This document shows positions 22,527-34,477 of a DNA stretch of 64,000 bases, piece by piece; position 1 is the first letter of the stretch; every line of letters begins with the position of its first letter. This stretch comes from Agapanthus africanus (taxonomy: Eukaryota; Streptophyta; Magnoliopsida; Asparagales; Amaryllidaceae): the NCBI GenBank assembly GCA_030015575.1, contig JASDDO010000014.1, forward strand, positions 165,945,911-166,009,910, given 5' to 3'. A program made the translations under genes and the position numbers. The notes beneath the pieces were generated by a model. It was given only the letters and a program-made list of their open reading frames with translations, had not been told where the DNA came from and made no database searches.

Positions 22527-24629
22527 TGTTAGTTGTATGTATGCCCTAGAGGCCAGTATTGTACAGATGATGTATATTATATTGGATGCTTGGACATATA
22601 TAGAGATGACTTTCTTGCTCGATATGATAGTATGCTATCTGGTTGCATTTTATCTTAACATGTATACTTGTCTCTTTATACTGTCTTAGAGTTACATGTT
22701 GGTAAAGCCCTTAGGATGTGTACTTGACTACCTGGACTATGATGCGGATTATACTAGTGGGGACATGGTAGTCCATAAGTACATCCTTCAAGGTCCCTAG
22801 TCGTGGGTGTATCGAGACGGGCCATCGATATACTAGTGTAGACTAGCGTATACGCTTCTCGACCCATGAGATGGGCGATGGATGATCCCATATCCATTGG
22901 TGTTTGACATCAGAGATGGTATATGGGTGCTCAGTGGAGACTGGGTACACTGGACGGACTCGCCGAGAACTCCCAGATGGTATTATACCTCACGTCAGAT
23001 GGCAGTTCTCAGGTGACACTTGTGCAGGTCAGTCTGTAGACCCGAGATCGTCATAGAGTCTTATGTGATTCCCACTGTGCTTTGATTTCCACCTTACCAC
23101 GTCCATGAGGGCGTGCAAAACGGTGGTTTTTGGATACAGTCCCGAGTCACATGGAGGCAATGAGCGATGGAGGGGTTTCGTCTCTCCCGGTATTGGGGGT
23201 TGATGTTGCACTGTGCTCGATTGGCCGTAACAGGGAAGTCCCTGGCCAGGGCTGATTCAGAGATTTGCTGGTAAGTGTTACCAGTAGTTTCTCGACCCGT
23301 TATGAGCCTCACATCGGCACGACTTATCGGTTATTGGGGTCTGACGTTTACCACCCCTAGACTTGATATGCGACATATCAGACGAGGAGACCGGACTGTA
23401 CGGGAAGTGTTGCCGATTGGCTCGACGGGAGTTGTAGCAGGTTCGCTTGTTCTCTTCTGATCGCTCAATACCCGGGTGGCCGTTACGTTTAGCTGACCGC
23501 TTGCGGCTTGGGGGTGCTTGATATGATCATCACCCACTGCCGGCGTATTGACGAGTCTCAGAGTCCCACAATGGAGTTTCCTAGTCCAAGCGAAACGTTG
23601 TGGTGCGCGTATACGATATGCGCATGGACCCGATTAAAATGCGCGTATAGGATACCGTATATTGGTCGGGCGGCTTTCTTTTGGTAGGGGTCATATGTGA
23701 TATGGCCGGATTGATAAATCAAGTGTTGCTTTATCATTTAACCATTAGCTTCTCACTTGAAATCCTTTCTTGAGTATGATGGATGTATGCATGCATGTAT
23801 AGTTTCTTTATTGATTCATGCACATATGGATGTACATATACACATACATACATACATACATCCTTCATGGTTGTATATACATGAAAATGGTGGCAATATA
23901 AGACTCACACCATGGTTTTATTTATGGATTAAATTGCATTTGATTTAAAACAAAAAGGGGAAATGCAAAGTGGAGATTATTGATTTGTTTCTACACTCTT
24001 CTCTTGACCTAACCATTCTCACCCACCATTTGACCATGGGTTACTTTTCCTTTTGTGTTTTTAACTCAAGTTCAATAATATCCTAACCATGGTTTGATAT
24101 GAGAAGAGGAAAATATATATTGATATATTTTTCTATTTTCTTTTAAGAGTTGAACTTATCATCTTCTCATATTGCCATCATCTTCTTCTTCCTCTCTCAT
24201 TTTGCTCTCTAGTTCTTTGAAGTGAGCAATATACTCATCAAGATTGGATTTTGAAGTGAGAAAGAGAACCACAACACCATTCTACATAAGTCTAGCCCAC
24301 TTGTTTAGAGTGTTAGCTTGATTTCATTCACTTGATCGGATAAAGTTGCAAGCTTGGACAAAGCGGACTCCGGGTGGATCATCGGTGACCTCGAGGAGAT
24401 CAAGTGGAGCTTTTTCAAACCCCAAGTAGCCAAGGAGTCTAGTGTAGGGAGCTACAAAGGTTGTACTCTCTAAACCCTAGCATTTCTTTCATATGATGAT
24501 GTGAAAAATTTGAAACCCTAATTGATTCTAGGAACGATTCTTTGTTCGTTAACTTAGCACCCTAAAGACTCCACTTTTGGTTCATGTGATGCTTCCAAAC
24601 CCTTCATGTGGTGCTAGGCTAACCTTTCA
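22527..24629 (+). repeat. D 3' LTR (2103 bp, uninterrupted)
   Basis: Begins TGTTAGTTGTATG and ends GCTAACCTTTCA, followed by TSD CGTAT (24630-24634). It carries small runs of open frame with no recognisable product. It keeps the AGCCC site that E used in the 5' copy. Confidence 0.95.
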
Positions 24630-24634
24630 CGTAT

Positions 24635-26338
24635 CCTGCTGGAATGAGGAGGAACACCGTTGTTGGTCTCTAGGTTGTAGACGTGGCCGTCGAGATTTGG
24701 AACTAGGCACTTTTCCATGGCTCCGCTTCGTTGCAATCCTGAGGTCGGTTGTTGAAGTTACGTCTGCATCCTGCTGGAGTTGAGAAGGAACGCCGTGTTG
24801 ATCTTTTAGGATGCAGATGTTGCTGTCGAGATCTGACTCTCCCTTTGACAGAGTCTGGTGGGGAAATATGGTTCCCTTTTCATTTATGCCCATGGATTGT
24901 ATACAGGGGTTAGTATGGACTCATCTGTAGGGCAAAAGTTTCATCTCTTTTTTTTCCTTCCGCGATGCTCTATCATTTCAGCTTTTTATATCGCGAAAGT
25001 CGCGACTGCCCAATCATTTCGGCTATTTTTCGCGGTGCCCAATCATTTCGGCTATTTTTCTTTTTACTTGTTGCTTTTTATTGCGAGTTGCCCGATCATT
25101 TCAGCTGTATATATTTTTTTGTATTTTTGGCTCGCTGATTTTGTTGCAAGTATGAACCTGAGATCTGATACCAATCTTAGTATCAGCATCGCTGCGACTG
25201 GAATATTGCCAGGAGCGAATCATCACTTGCCGTGAAAGGACTTGGAATTTGCTACCGATTTAGGCATCAGCATCGCTACAACTGGGATATTGCCAGGAGC
25301 GAATCATCATTTGCCTTTGTCAATTCAAACAAAGGTGGCTTAGCAAACAGGGTTAGGATCCTGTCGATTAAGGCTTTTGACTTCATGAGCTATAAGGGTC
25401 TCATAAAGATGTTTCTTCCTACGAGTCGTGAGGATCTCGTAGGTGCGTTTTCTTCTTAGAAATCGTGAGGATTCTTAAGTGCGTGTTCTCTTATAAGTCA
25501 TAAGGATCTTACAAGAGTGTTTTCTCCTTATAAGTCGAGAGGACTTACAAGTGTTGTTCACCACATGAGGACATTTCGCGCCATTGGTGGAACTTGGTGG
25601 GGGAGACGTTTATTTGTGCCCGTGGATTGTATACAAGGGTCAATATTGAACCGTTTGTAGGGCAATCTGGGGAATGTGATGGCTCAAGAACAAGTTCAGA
25701 TCCCTGTAGCTTAAGGCTTTTGAATCCTATGAGCCGTGAGGGTCTCATAAGGGGATTCTCCTTACAAGTCGTAAGGATCTCGTAAGTGTAATTTTTCCTT
25801 AGGAATCGTGGGGATTTCTAAGTGTATTGCTCCCTTGTGAGTCGTAAGGATCTCACGCAGGTATTTTCTCTTTACAAGATCGAGAGGACCCTACAAGTGC
25901 ACAGGAATTTCTTTTACGAGTCTGCGTCCTTTCAGATTTTCACAAACTCGCCAGTAGCCCTGCCATTTTTACTCACAGAGCCCTTTCAGGTTTTCATCCA
26001 TGCCCATTTCGCTTATGGACGTACCATTTTTTTTTGCCGCGTTAGCCTAAGGATGCTGCGGTTTGTAGTAGTTTAAGGACGTTTTGGTTCGTAGCTAGTT
26101 CCAGGACATTGCAGACCATTGTTAGTTTAGGGGTGTTTCGGTCTGCAGCTAGTTTAAGGACATTATGGTCCATAGTTAGTTTAGGGACGTTTCGGTCCGC
26201 AGCTAGTTTTCGGTGGTAAAGTTTTGCCGGACATCACTTACAGAGTTTAGTACTCAGGAAGACAGCGAGCGGACACAAACGTCGTCATCTATCATTAACC
26301 TGGGTTGTGACTCGTCAGGCGTAGTATTTCTTAAGGAA
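24635..26338 (-). mobile_element. Element A 3' noncoding region, right segment
   Basis: No gene. It continues A from 2147 and aligns with 46640-48360 of C. Contents: a motif AATCATTTCGGCTATTTT repeated about four times (24960-25110), hairpin modules (25370-25900), a unit with CCTTTCAGATTTTCACAAAC that is single here but triplicated in C (47952-48295), and GGAC/GTCC repeats (26050-26215). Confidence 0.75.
25370..25900. repeat. Hairpin-module array in A, right segment
   Basis: Best example: CCTACGAG (25418-25425) pairs with CTCGTAGG (25436-25443) around TCGTGAGGAT. The module with AGGAATC arms is present at about 25798 with one wobble pair and at about 25459 with a mismatch. The order of modules matches 47450-47950 in C. 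Confidence 0.7.
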
Positions 26339-27483
26339 TCAGCCGTTTATTGGCCGGAAGGGTCTTTCGCCATGTATATCCATGAGCAAGTAAGCCCCAC
26401 CTTGGTAGACTTTGTCTATGATTAATGGGCCCTCATAGTTTGGCTCGAATTTCCCTCGTTTGGCACGATTGGAGATCATAGGTCTTTTGACAACTAGCAC
26501 GAGTTCGCCTTGGCGGAATGTTCTCGGCCTAGGCAATCTTTCATATGAGCGCGTCATCCTTGTTTTGTAAGCTTTTAGGTTTTGCTGGGCCACGAGACGA
26601 GTTTCATCGAGGGCGTCTAGCTCTTCAAGCCGAAGATGAGTATTCTCTTCATCTGTTAGCTCGTAATGAACCGCCACTCGTAGAGAGGGTTGCTCTATCT
26701 CGAGGGGGTGTACCGCCTCTGTGCCGAATACCAACGCGAATGTCATTGTATTTGTGGCCGTTTTGAACGTGGTTTGATAAGCCCAGAGAGCTTCATGAAG
26801 TCTCTCGTGCCAGTCCTTTTTATTTTTGGACACCGTCTTCTTTAAGATCTTTTTCAAGGTTTTGTTGAAGGCCTCAGCTAGACCGTTAGCTCAGGGAATA
26901 TAGACCGACAGTCTATGTTATGCTGTTGTGCGAAGCGGTTGATCTTATGGCTTCTATAGGCTGGCCCATTATCAGAGATAATCCATCGCGGAGTGCCGAA
27001 CCGATAGATGACCTGTATCTTGAAGAAACGAAGAATATTCTCCGTCTTCACTTCTCTTAGCGGTACTGCTTCTGCCCACTTAGAGAAGTAATCGGTTGTC
27101 GCCAATATGAACCGATGTCCTTTGGACAACGCTGGTTCGATGGGTCTGATTATGTCGGTTCCCCACATTTCGAACGGCCAGCTAGCCACTGTTGGGTGTA
27201 GCGGGTTTGGATGCTGGTGGATGAAGTCTCCATGAATTTGTCACGAATGGCATTGCTTCGCGTATTCGAGACAGTCCTAAATCATCGTGGGCCAATAGTA
27301 GCCCATCTTTTTTATCTTCAGCTTCATCATCGGCCCGGCTTGATGAGAACCGCATAGTCCGTCGTGAGTTTCTTGAACAACTCTCCTTGCTTCTTCCGGT
27401 CCCAAGCATCTCAACCACAGAGAGTCGAACGAACACTTATATAGAGTATCATTGAAGAAGGCGTAAGACAGAGCTCGTTTCAT
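26339..27483 (-). pseudogene. Integrase of element A (decayed)
   Basis: Ty3/gypsy integrase in pieces. 27483-27277 has the zinc-binding region with HDGLCGSHQAG and YYWPTMI, then a stop before the CC pair. 27189-26878 is the catalytic core with Asp residues in MWGTDIIRP and SDNGPAY. The frame is lost at about 26900, where a TGA replaces a sense codon. It resumes as GLAEAFNKTLKKI, which contains the third acidic residue, and runs to 26339 through WAYQTTFKTATN and a GPY/F-like NYEGPLII. No chromodomain follows, as expected for Tat. It would insert element DNA into chromosomes if intact. Confidence 0.88.
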
Positions 27484-27543
27484 GAGCTGATGTCTTGAGG
27501 ATGCATCTTCCGGTGTTTAACGGGATTTGAAGTGGTCTATAAG

Positions 27544-28141
27544 TCAATCTTTAGCCTTTTCTTGGTCCTCTATTTGTAGGGCTATTTGCTTGGTCGCTTT
27601 CTTTTCTTCAGACGACTCCGGAGATGTTTCTGCTGGTGCGAGAACCCGACGTCTTTGCACAATCATCCTTACGTCATTGAGGTTTTCATCGGCCAGTTCT
27701 TTAGCGAGTTTGGCTAATGCATCTGCTTTGCTATTTTCTGCGCGCGGTATGCTTTGCAGAATGTAGGAGGGAATTTGAGTCAGCGGTTGCTGTACGCTTT
27801 CGCCATATTTTACCAACTCTGGTTTGCACGTCTGATAGTCACCGTTTACTTAGCTAACGACCAGCTGGGAGTCTCCGTATATGAGAAGATTTTCGATTCC
27901 CATGTCGACAGCGATCTCAAGACCTTCTATCAGACCTTCATATTCTGCTTCATTGTTTGTCCACGGCTCTATTAAGGAAAAGGCAAAGCGCATTATCCCT
28001 CTTTGTGGAGCCACGAAGATGAGGCCTACCCCAAATTTGATTATGGGGGAGCTGTACTTTCGCTTCTTCATAGAAGATGCCCCATCGAAATAGAGTTCCC
28101 ATCGGGTTTCACTCCCTTTTTTCTCCCTGTCGATCGTGTAA
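27544..28141 (-). pseudogene. RNase H of element A, 3' part (split by C)
   Basis: 28141-27850 begins just after the C insertion site and gives RWELYFDGASS, then NNEAEYEGLIEGLEIA and YGDSQLVVS, the catalytic Asp, Glu and Asp of an RNase H. A stop follows. 27816-27544 continues with PRAENSKADALAKLA, the final Asp region, then a charged linker to integrase. The 5' part is at 55357-55883. Joining the two sides at the TSD AACGC keeps the reading frame, which shows that C landed inside this gene. Confidence 0.9.
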
Positions 28142-28289
28142 AACGCTGTTCTCCGCCGAAAGACGCGACCAGGATGTTGGGACGTCAGGCCTGAATTTTG
28201 GGGGCAGATACTATTTGGTTTTATCCGTCCACCTCTCCGAAGATACCAAGTTGATTTATGGAACCATTTATCGAAGGTTTAGACGGATG

Positions 28290-29589
28290 TGATTTGTGTG
28301 AAAACTTGTATTTACCGTAATCAGAAACGGCGTCGCTTCGCAGCTAGCCGGTGAGTACGGGTCGATCCACAGAGATGGGTAAATTTCTTTAATATGTTTT
28401 AACGAGTTGATTCAAAGTGTTGTTTTGGTTGATTTCTAAAATCGATAAAAACTGGATCTTAATTAACCTAATTTAAAGCCTTGCTAGGGTTAGGCTTAGG
28501 GGAAGTTTTGGAGATTAACGTTTTCCTCACCGCTTTCAATGCCTTCTTTTTTTAGATCTATTAGATGTTACGTTAATTATCAATAAAGTGGATCCGAATC
28601 TTTTGGGAAGATGTTTGTTCCTCTAGATTCGTATCCTTCCTTTGTTGATAATTACCCTAACCCCCACGGAAAACACGCGCAACCGGCCCTTTATACCACG
28701 GTTCACCGTTACCTCGAGGGGTAGGGTGCCGTAGGGAGCGGTTGTGCTCGTATGCGTGGAGTTCTAATTCATTAGGTGAATGTGGCATTGAAAGGGGTGA
28801 GAGATCTCATCTCTCAACCCTTTCCCTAAGGCTAACCCTAACAAGCGAGGAGACTACTCGCTCATTAGGGGATGATAAGGCATTCTAATTAAAAGAAAAA
28901 AGACATAAATTAACTTACTAGGTTGACGGCTCCCTCCAGGCAATATAGAACAGATCTGAATAATACTCTCAGCAAGTCTGAATTTTATTGAATGAAAAGA
29001 GGCATATGGTTTTACAATTTTTGATTACAGTTTATAAGCAAAACAGGAAAACTAGGGTTACAGAGTCTCGCGCATGTGCAATTACAGATATGCCCACGAA
29101 AAATCCCAACACCCGCACCGACGCACCGACACGAGAAAAATCCACCGACACGGGCTTTAAATGGCCGCGGAACCGCGGCATTAGTGGGCTTGGGCCGCGG
29201 TTCCGCGGCCCTTTGGGGAGATCTCTCAGTGAAATTTCCTTGGTTGCTTCTGGTTGGCTTGGGCTTCTTATTTATATATATCTTTTTCCATTTGGGCTTC
29301 TAGGTTGGTTCCAGATCTTCAGTGAACAATTTGCAATGGATTTTTAACCGTTCGCTTTGAGTCGATGTCTTGAATCTTGCTTTGTGAATTGTTCCTTGTG
29401 TAGGCTTGATCAAGATTCTCTGTTTGTTGGTTAAAGTCCACATTTTCATCGTCTTTACATCGTTTGCACTGTTTTCTGTCCAAGAACCTGTAACCTGTAA
29501 CATGTAGCAGACATGCGTCAAAAACACCTGTTTATTTATAAAACGAATAAGAATTGGGGAATATAAACTGCAATATTATGATATGAACA
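28290..29589 (-). repeat. B 3' LTR (1300 bp)
   Basis: Plus-strand ends TGATTTGTGTG and GATATGAACA. The minus-strand TATA region TATATATAAATA is at 29271-29282, with the perfect GC hairpin (29163-29210) 60-120 nt downstream of it, in the predicted 5' end of the RNA. Plus-strand frames of about 119 codons here have no known product. Confidence 0.93.
29163..29210 (-). other. Perfect 17-bp inverted repeat in B LTR
   Basis: GGCCGCGGAACCGCGGC (29163-29179) and its exact complement (29194-29210) around 14 nt. In the other LTR (36483 onward) a 6-bp deletion has removed part of one arm, so only one LTR has the full hairpin. Confidence 0.9.
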
Positions 29590-31054
29590 AATACCCCCAA
29601 ACTTATCTTTTGCTCGTCCTCGAGCAAACTTATTTTTTATTCACTAAAATCCTAACCGCACTTTCGCAGGGAAACGCGATTGCACTGAGCACGTGCAACA
29701 AGCCGTTAAACCTCTAGGTGTCCCTAGTAGGAGGAGTGTTGTCTCCTGAGGGTTTTCAGCGGATACTACCCACAAAATCCTATCAATTTGGCCCATTGAC
29801 TTTTGTTCTCCAATTAGGTTTTCTAACAAGGAATTCTATTATCGTCGACTCGCGAATCATCCACCCACATTCTTCATACTTCCTAATCATCTAACTTAAG
29901 ATTATATATGTTATGTAGACCTACTTAGTTTTCGGCATCTCTTAAGTTTTCCTTCTAAAGTTCCATCTCCACTTCGGAATTTCTATCAACCCTACTAAAG
30001 ATACAAGTTTTATTCTTCATTCCTTTCTCTCATCTAAACTTTAATCACATATCCCCACGTGTGTGTAAATATCATCCCTACACTTGGAAATTCAAATTAA
30101 GCAATCGTACTCTCGTCCATTGTCCAAAGCACTTATTAATTAGTGAATTTTTAATAGAATTTTGCTCACACATCCTTCATGCGACCGTTAATTCTTCTTG
30201 AGATACCAACAACCGATTACAAGATGCGTTAGCACTTTAGAGCGTACTTCCTAGTCTTGCAACACCCAAGGCTTTAGCAGTGACTCCCAAACCAGTTGGT
30301 CTAAGGCACTAGGTGATGAAGCACCCTCGCTAAATATTTTTCTATTTTTACAGCCTTAAGTAATCACAAAGAACCAGTGTCCATTTTTTTTCTTTATTCA
30401 CCTTTTTTTTTTCATTGTACTAAGGACTTTAGACAAGAGCATTTCAAGGTCTCTTCTACTATTCCAAGTTTCAAGGTGTGTGATTGTGCAATTTGTAGGG
30501 TATACATTTTCAGAATCTAGACTTAAGCTAGGAACTATTTTTCAAATTTATACTCTAATAAGAACATCAATACTCTTCCTTTGTTTTGACTTAGCCCAAG
30601 AAGTGAACCCAAAATTTGCCTATTTCTAAATAAACTACAAGACATATACTTTCTACCGTTAAAGTTTGAGGAATGTTATTTTTAGGGTTTTTTAATTCAC
30701 TAAGTCTAAGATCTAGTTGTTCCTAACTAGTTAACCTATATGTCAAACTCTAGTCAAATAAGGCCAAAATTGAATACAATTATTTTTATAATTTTTCAAA
30801 AATTTTCAAATTTTTATGGGTTTTCAAATAAATATGCAAATGCAAAAATATGTACAAATGAATGCGAAGAAAGAAAACGTACCGAGCATACCCCCAAACT
30901 TGAACTTGACAGTGCCCTCACTGTCATGCTAAACCAAGAGGGTCAAAATACCGGCACTTCCCTGTTTATTTATTTATAATTTTTTATTGTTAAGGAAAAC
31001 AAAAATATATATAGAAAGGCCCTCCCCCAAACTTCATTTAAACTATATTAGACA
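29590..31054 (-). other. B polypurine tract and 3' noncoding region
   Basis: 29590-29602 is the complement of GTTTGGGGGTATT, the plus-strand primer. The remaining ~1.4 kb is AT-rich with no convincing gene. RT, RNase H and integrase are missing from this interval, where Athila elements normally carry them. Confidence 0.7.
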
Positions 31055-34000
31055 TTACTGCCAAACTTTGCATAGATCAAAAGTCAATACCAACCAGTTG
31101 AAAAATTTATCAGTAAAGAGTATTGGTTGGTGGAAGAATAAGTTGTGGCGGTCCAAAAAGAATTGGGAAAGATAGAAGTGGTGGTATGGAAGGTATGGAG
31201 GTGAATAGACAGGAGGTGGTGATGAATCAAAACGAGAATGCGATTGATCAGCAATCAGTGGAATATTGGCATTCTCGTAGCTTCTTAAAAGAAATGGGGG
31301 TGGTTCAACTTCTAAAGGAAGAGGTTGACTAACCACAATATCCCCAAGATGTTCCTGTGGGTCCTCTATTGAATTGGCATCATCCATCAATTTCATATGA
31401 TATTCAATTATAAGGGAACCGATCTCCTCGATGTCCGCCATAGTCCAACCGAAAACTTGCCGCCTATCTTGTAAGACTTTTAAAATAGCGTTCTCTTGCT
31501 CAAGGGCTAGAGAAGCCGATATGATAATGGGAAGGGTCTCATTCTCACCTATGTAGGCATATTTAAGGTGAGGCGGTAAGGACATGAGTTCGAGTTTCGG
31601 AGGCGAAAGGATCATTGAGGAATCTACCTCGAACTCAAAGGACTCCAACACAGGTTCGAAATCACTGCAAACAACCGATTCGGATGGTTCGACTAACTCA
31701 TCAAAAAATTCAAAAGACTCATATTCGGGCTGTGAGTCGTCATCATCCGAAAAAATGAAACATTCATAATCCATATCGGTTGTGTCAACTGTGGTAGGCT
31801 CAAGGAGGGACGCACTAGTGGCGTCAAAACTGTTTTCATCAAACAAGAATCTTTCAAGCTCGCAGTCCTCCTGCGTGATTTCATGAATAGAGCAAACTTC
31901 TCGTGTACTAGTTTTAGGCACGGGGGGCAGACTTCCCATCTTATAAATATTGAACTCACTAGACATCTTCCCAAAGGATAGAGTCATAGAGCCATTGCGA
32001 CAGTTTATTACAGCATTGGAAGTGGCCAAAAATGGTCGACCAAGAATCACCGGAATTTGGTTCCGTGGGTTAGCAACAGGTTGTGTATCCATAACAATAA
32101 AATCAACGGGGAATATGAACTCCCCAACTTTGATCAACACATCCTCTAGCTGACCCCTTGGATGGGTGATTGATCGATCAGCCATTTGGAGAGTACAACG
32201 AGTGAGTTTCAACTCTCCAACCCCTAATTGTTCGTACACGGAGTAGGGAATCAGGTTAACACTAGACCCAAGATCTAAAAGTGCTCGATTAATTTTCTTA
32301 TCCCCAATTGTGATTGAAATCGTAGGACAGCCGGGGTCCTTTCGTTTTTGGGATAAGGTTTGATGGTGGTTAATAGCATTGCTCACTGCACTAGCCACTA
32401 GCACTTTCTTGGGTACTTGAGATGCCTTTCTCTTCGAGGTGCATAATCCCTTTAAAATTTTCGCGTATGAAGGGACTTGTTGGATTGCATCCAAGAGAGG
32501 TAAATTTATGCTAACCTGCTTAAATATCTCCACAATCTTCTCCACTTGTGCAGTTGGTTTATTGGGACTCAACCTGTTTGGAAATGGAGCATTTTGAAAA
32601 TTCGTTGAGTCAAATGTCTGTAGAATAGAATGTGGAGTAGGAACGGATCCCGGTGTAGATGTGTTCATGTTGTGAGAAATGGGTCCGTTCGAGCTAGAAG
32701 AAGTAGAGCCGTGTGAAGGGTGGAGAATAGGCTCTAAAGAAAAAGGTGAAGAAGAAAGTGAAGAAAATGAAAAAGGGGAAGATGACGATGGAGAAAAAGA
32801 AGAAGAAGAAGAACCACCGGCGGGGATGTCGTCACTAGTTCCCACATTATTTTGCAACACTCTTCCGGATCTCAACGTGGTCACCGCATTTACATTGTGA
32901 TTGGGATATGCGTTTTGTGTGTGACCGGGATTGGGCAATGGTTGAGATGGAAGCTTTCCCTTTTCTCTCTCGCTCAACGCATCAGTTAATTATGCAATTT
33001 GTGCCTCAATAGATTTGATACTTTGATCGTGTGAAGCATTGTTATGCATTAAAGATTGAACATAATTTTCAAATCTTGCTGCGGATTCTGTAGATTGCTT
33101 GAGAAATGCATCTAGACTTTTCTCGAGCGAGATAACCTTATCATCATTTGGTTGAACCAAATTGTTCGTTTAATTTGTATAAGGTTGTTGTTGGAAAGGT
33201 TGCTGGTTTTGAGTTTGTGAAGGTGCTTGTTGTTGTTGTGGAGGGGGTCTTTGAAAATTGTTATTTCCTTGGACTTGTTGATTTTGGTTCCAAGCGAAAT
33301 TTGGGTGACTCCTCCACCCCTGATTGTATGTCGAAGAGTATGGATCGTTTCTTTGTCGTTGCTGAAATGTAGCATTGACTTGATCCTGTCCTTGAGTAGA
33401 TGCACTATAAAGACATTCTTCGGTTAGATGCGATGGATTCGAACAACAAGCACAAACAGTTCGTGTGGGTAGAGTAGGGGCAGGAGAAGACGATAAGATT
33501 TTGGTCTCAATGGCTTCTAGCTTTTTCATAAGTGCGGCCATCTCGGCCTTCATAGCAATCGACATATCTACTTGATGTATGCCTGCCCTAGATTGACCAA
33601 CAGAAGAAGATGATGTGGTCTTGGTACTCTCCCACTGAATTGTTTGCTCACTAAGATCCTCAAGAAACTGCCACGCTTCGTCGCTAGACTTGGAGAGAAA
33701 ATGACCTTAACATATGGTTTCTAGCAACTGCTTCGTTGCCGAGTTTAGTCCCTCGTATAATGTTTGGCAAAGTTGCCAACTTTCGATCCCATGATGAGGG
33801 CATTGAACAAGTAGGTCTTTAAATCTCTCGAAGCACTTCCAAAATGGTTCGGAAGGAAGCTGTGAAAATTGTATAATCTCGTTACGGATTCTAGCAGTTT
33901 TGTGATGAGGATAGAACTTTTTCAGAAAAGCTCTAACAAACTCATCCTAATTTCTAATGGAATGTGATGCGGTGCTATATAGCCATTTCTCGGCTAGGTC

Positions 34001-34477
34001 ACATAAGGTAAAAGGAATGACCCTTAGCCTTATAGCGTCATCACTTAATTGGGTAGTTTTCATCATGGCGCAAACGTTTTGGAATTTATTGATAAAAATA
34101 TACGCATCTTCCGATTCCTAACCATGAAATTTTGGCAGCATATTGATGAAATGTGGTTTTATTTCAAAGTTGTCCCCATTTGCCGGTGGGGGTGAAAGAC
34201 ATATAGGTAAAGAAGTGCGGACGGGGTAGAAGAGATCCTGGAGCGCAACTCGTGCGGGCGCTACAACAGGCGGTAGATTCGGGTTATTCGCACCTAACGG
34301 AGGTGGAATCATTCCCGTCGGTAAGGTATCGTTGGGGTCGTGTCCCGACATACCTTCGGTGAAAGAATTTGAAAGTGGAGGTAAGGAAATGGAGGGAATT
34401 TCGACGAAGGGTTCGTCGGTCGGTACCAACGAAACACGGACTAATCGGGCGTTAGTATCCCTAGTCCAAAGTGACAT
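31055..34477 (-). pseudogene. B gag-protease polyprotein, one frame with five stops
   Basis: A single frame runs from the ATG at 34477 to the stop at 31055, broken only by TAG at 34118 and 33947 and TAA at 33707, 33170 and 32990, with no frameshift. The gag core is at 34150-33700 (FEIKPHFINMLPKFHG then capsid-like sequence). A CCHC knuckle CACCSNPSHLTEEC is at about 33450. The protease has the active site LLDLGSSVNLIPYSVY at about 32250 and the strand-end RPFLATSNAV. The C-terminus enters the RT connection (RRQVFGWTMADIEEIG, about 31450) and then diverges into unrelated Pro/Phe-rich residues. Lineage by resemblance to Athila gag-pro. It cannot make a full protein without readthrough. Confidence 0.88.

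Larger units (their letters stand above)
2148..24629 (+). mobile_element. Element D: Ty1/copia retrotransposon with intact pol and no visible gag
   Basis: The LTRs begin TGTTAG and end CTTTCA. The 3' LTR is 22527-24629 (2103 bp); the 5' LTR is 2148-2331 plus 14581-16503, split by E. TSD CGTAT is at 2143-2147 and 24630-24634. The primer site TGGTATCAGAGC (16505-16516) follows the 5' LTR after one base, and a purine tract (AAGTGGGAGA) precedes the 3' LTR. Order inside: leader with a strong hairpin, 2.5 kb without a gene, pol 19240-22512. The protein order protease-integrase-RT-RNase H defines copia. The LTRs are very similar to each other, so the insertion is fairly recent. Confidence 0.93.

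Noticed and set aside
28988-29347. Plus-strand 119-codon frame in B's LTR, repeated at 36309-36662
   Set aside because: It spans the GC hairpin and TATA region, and the 6-bp deletion between LTRs keeps frame by chance; no domain is visible.
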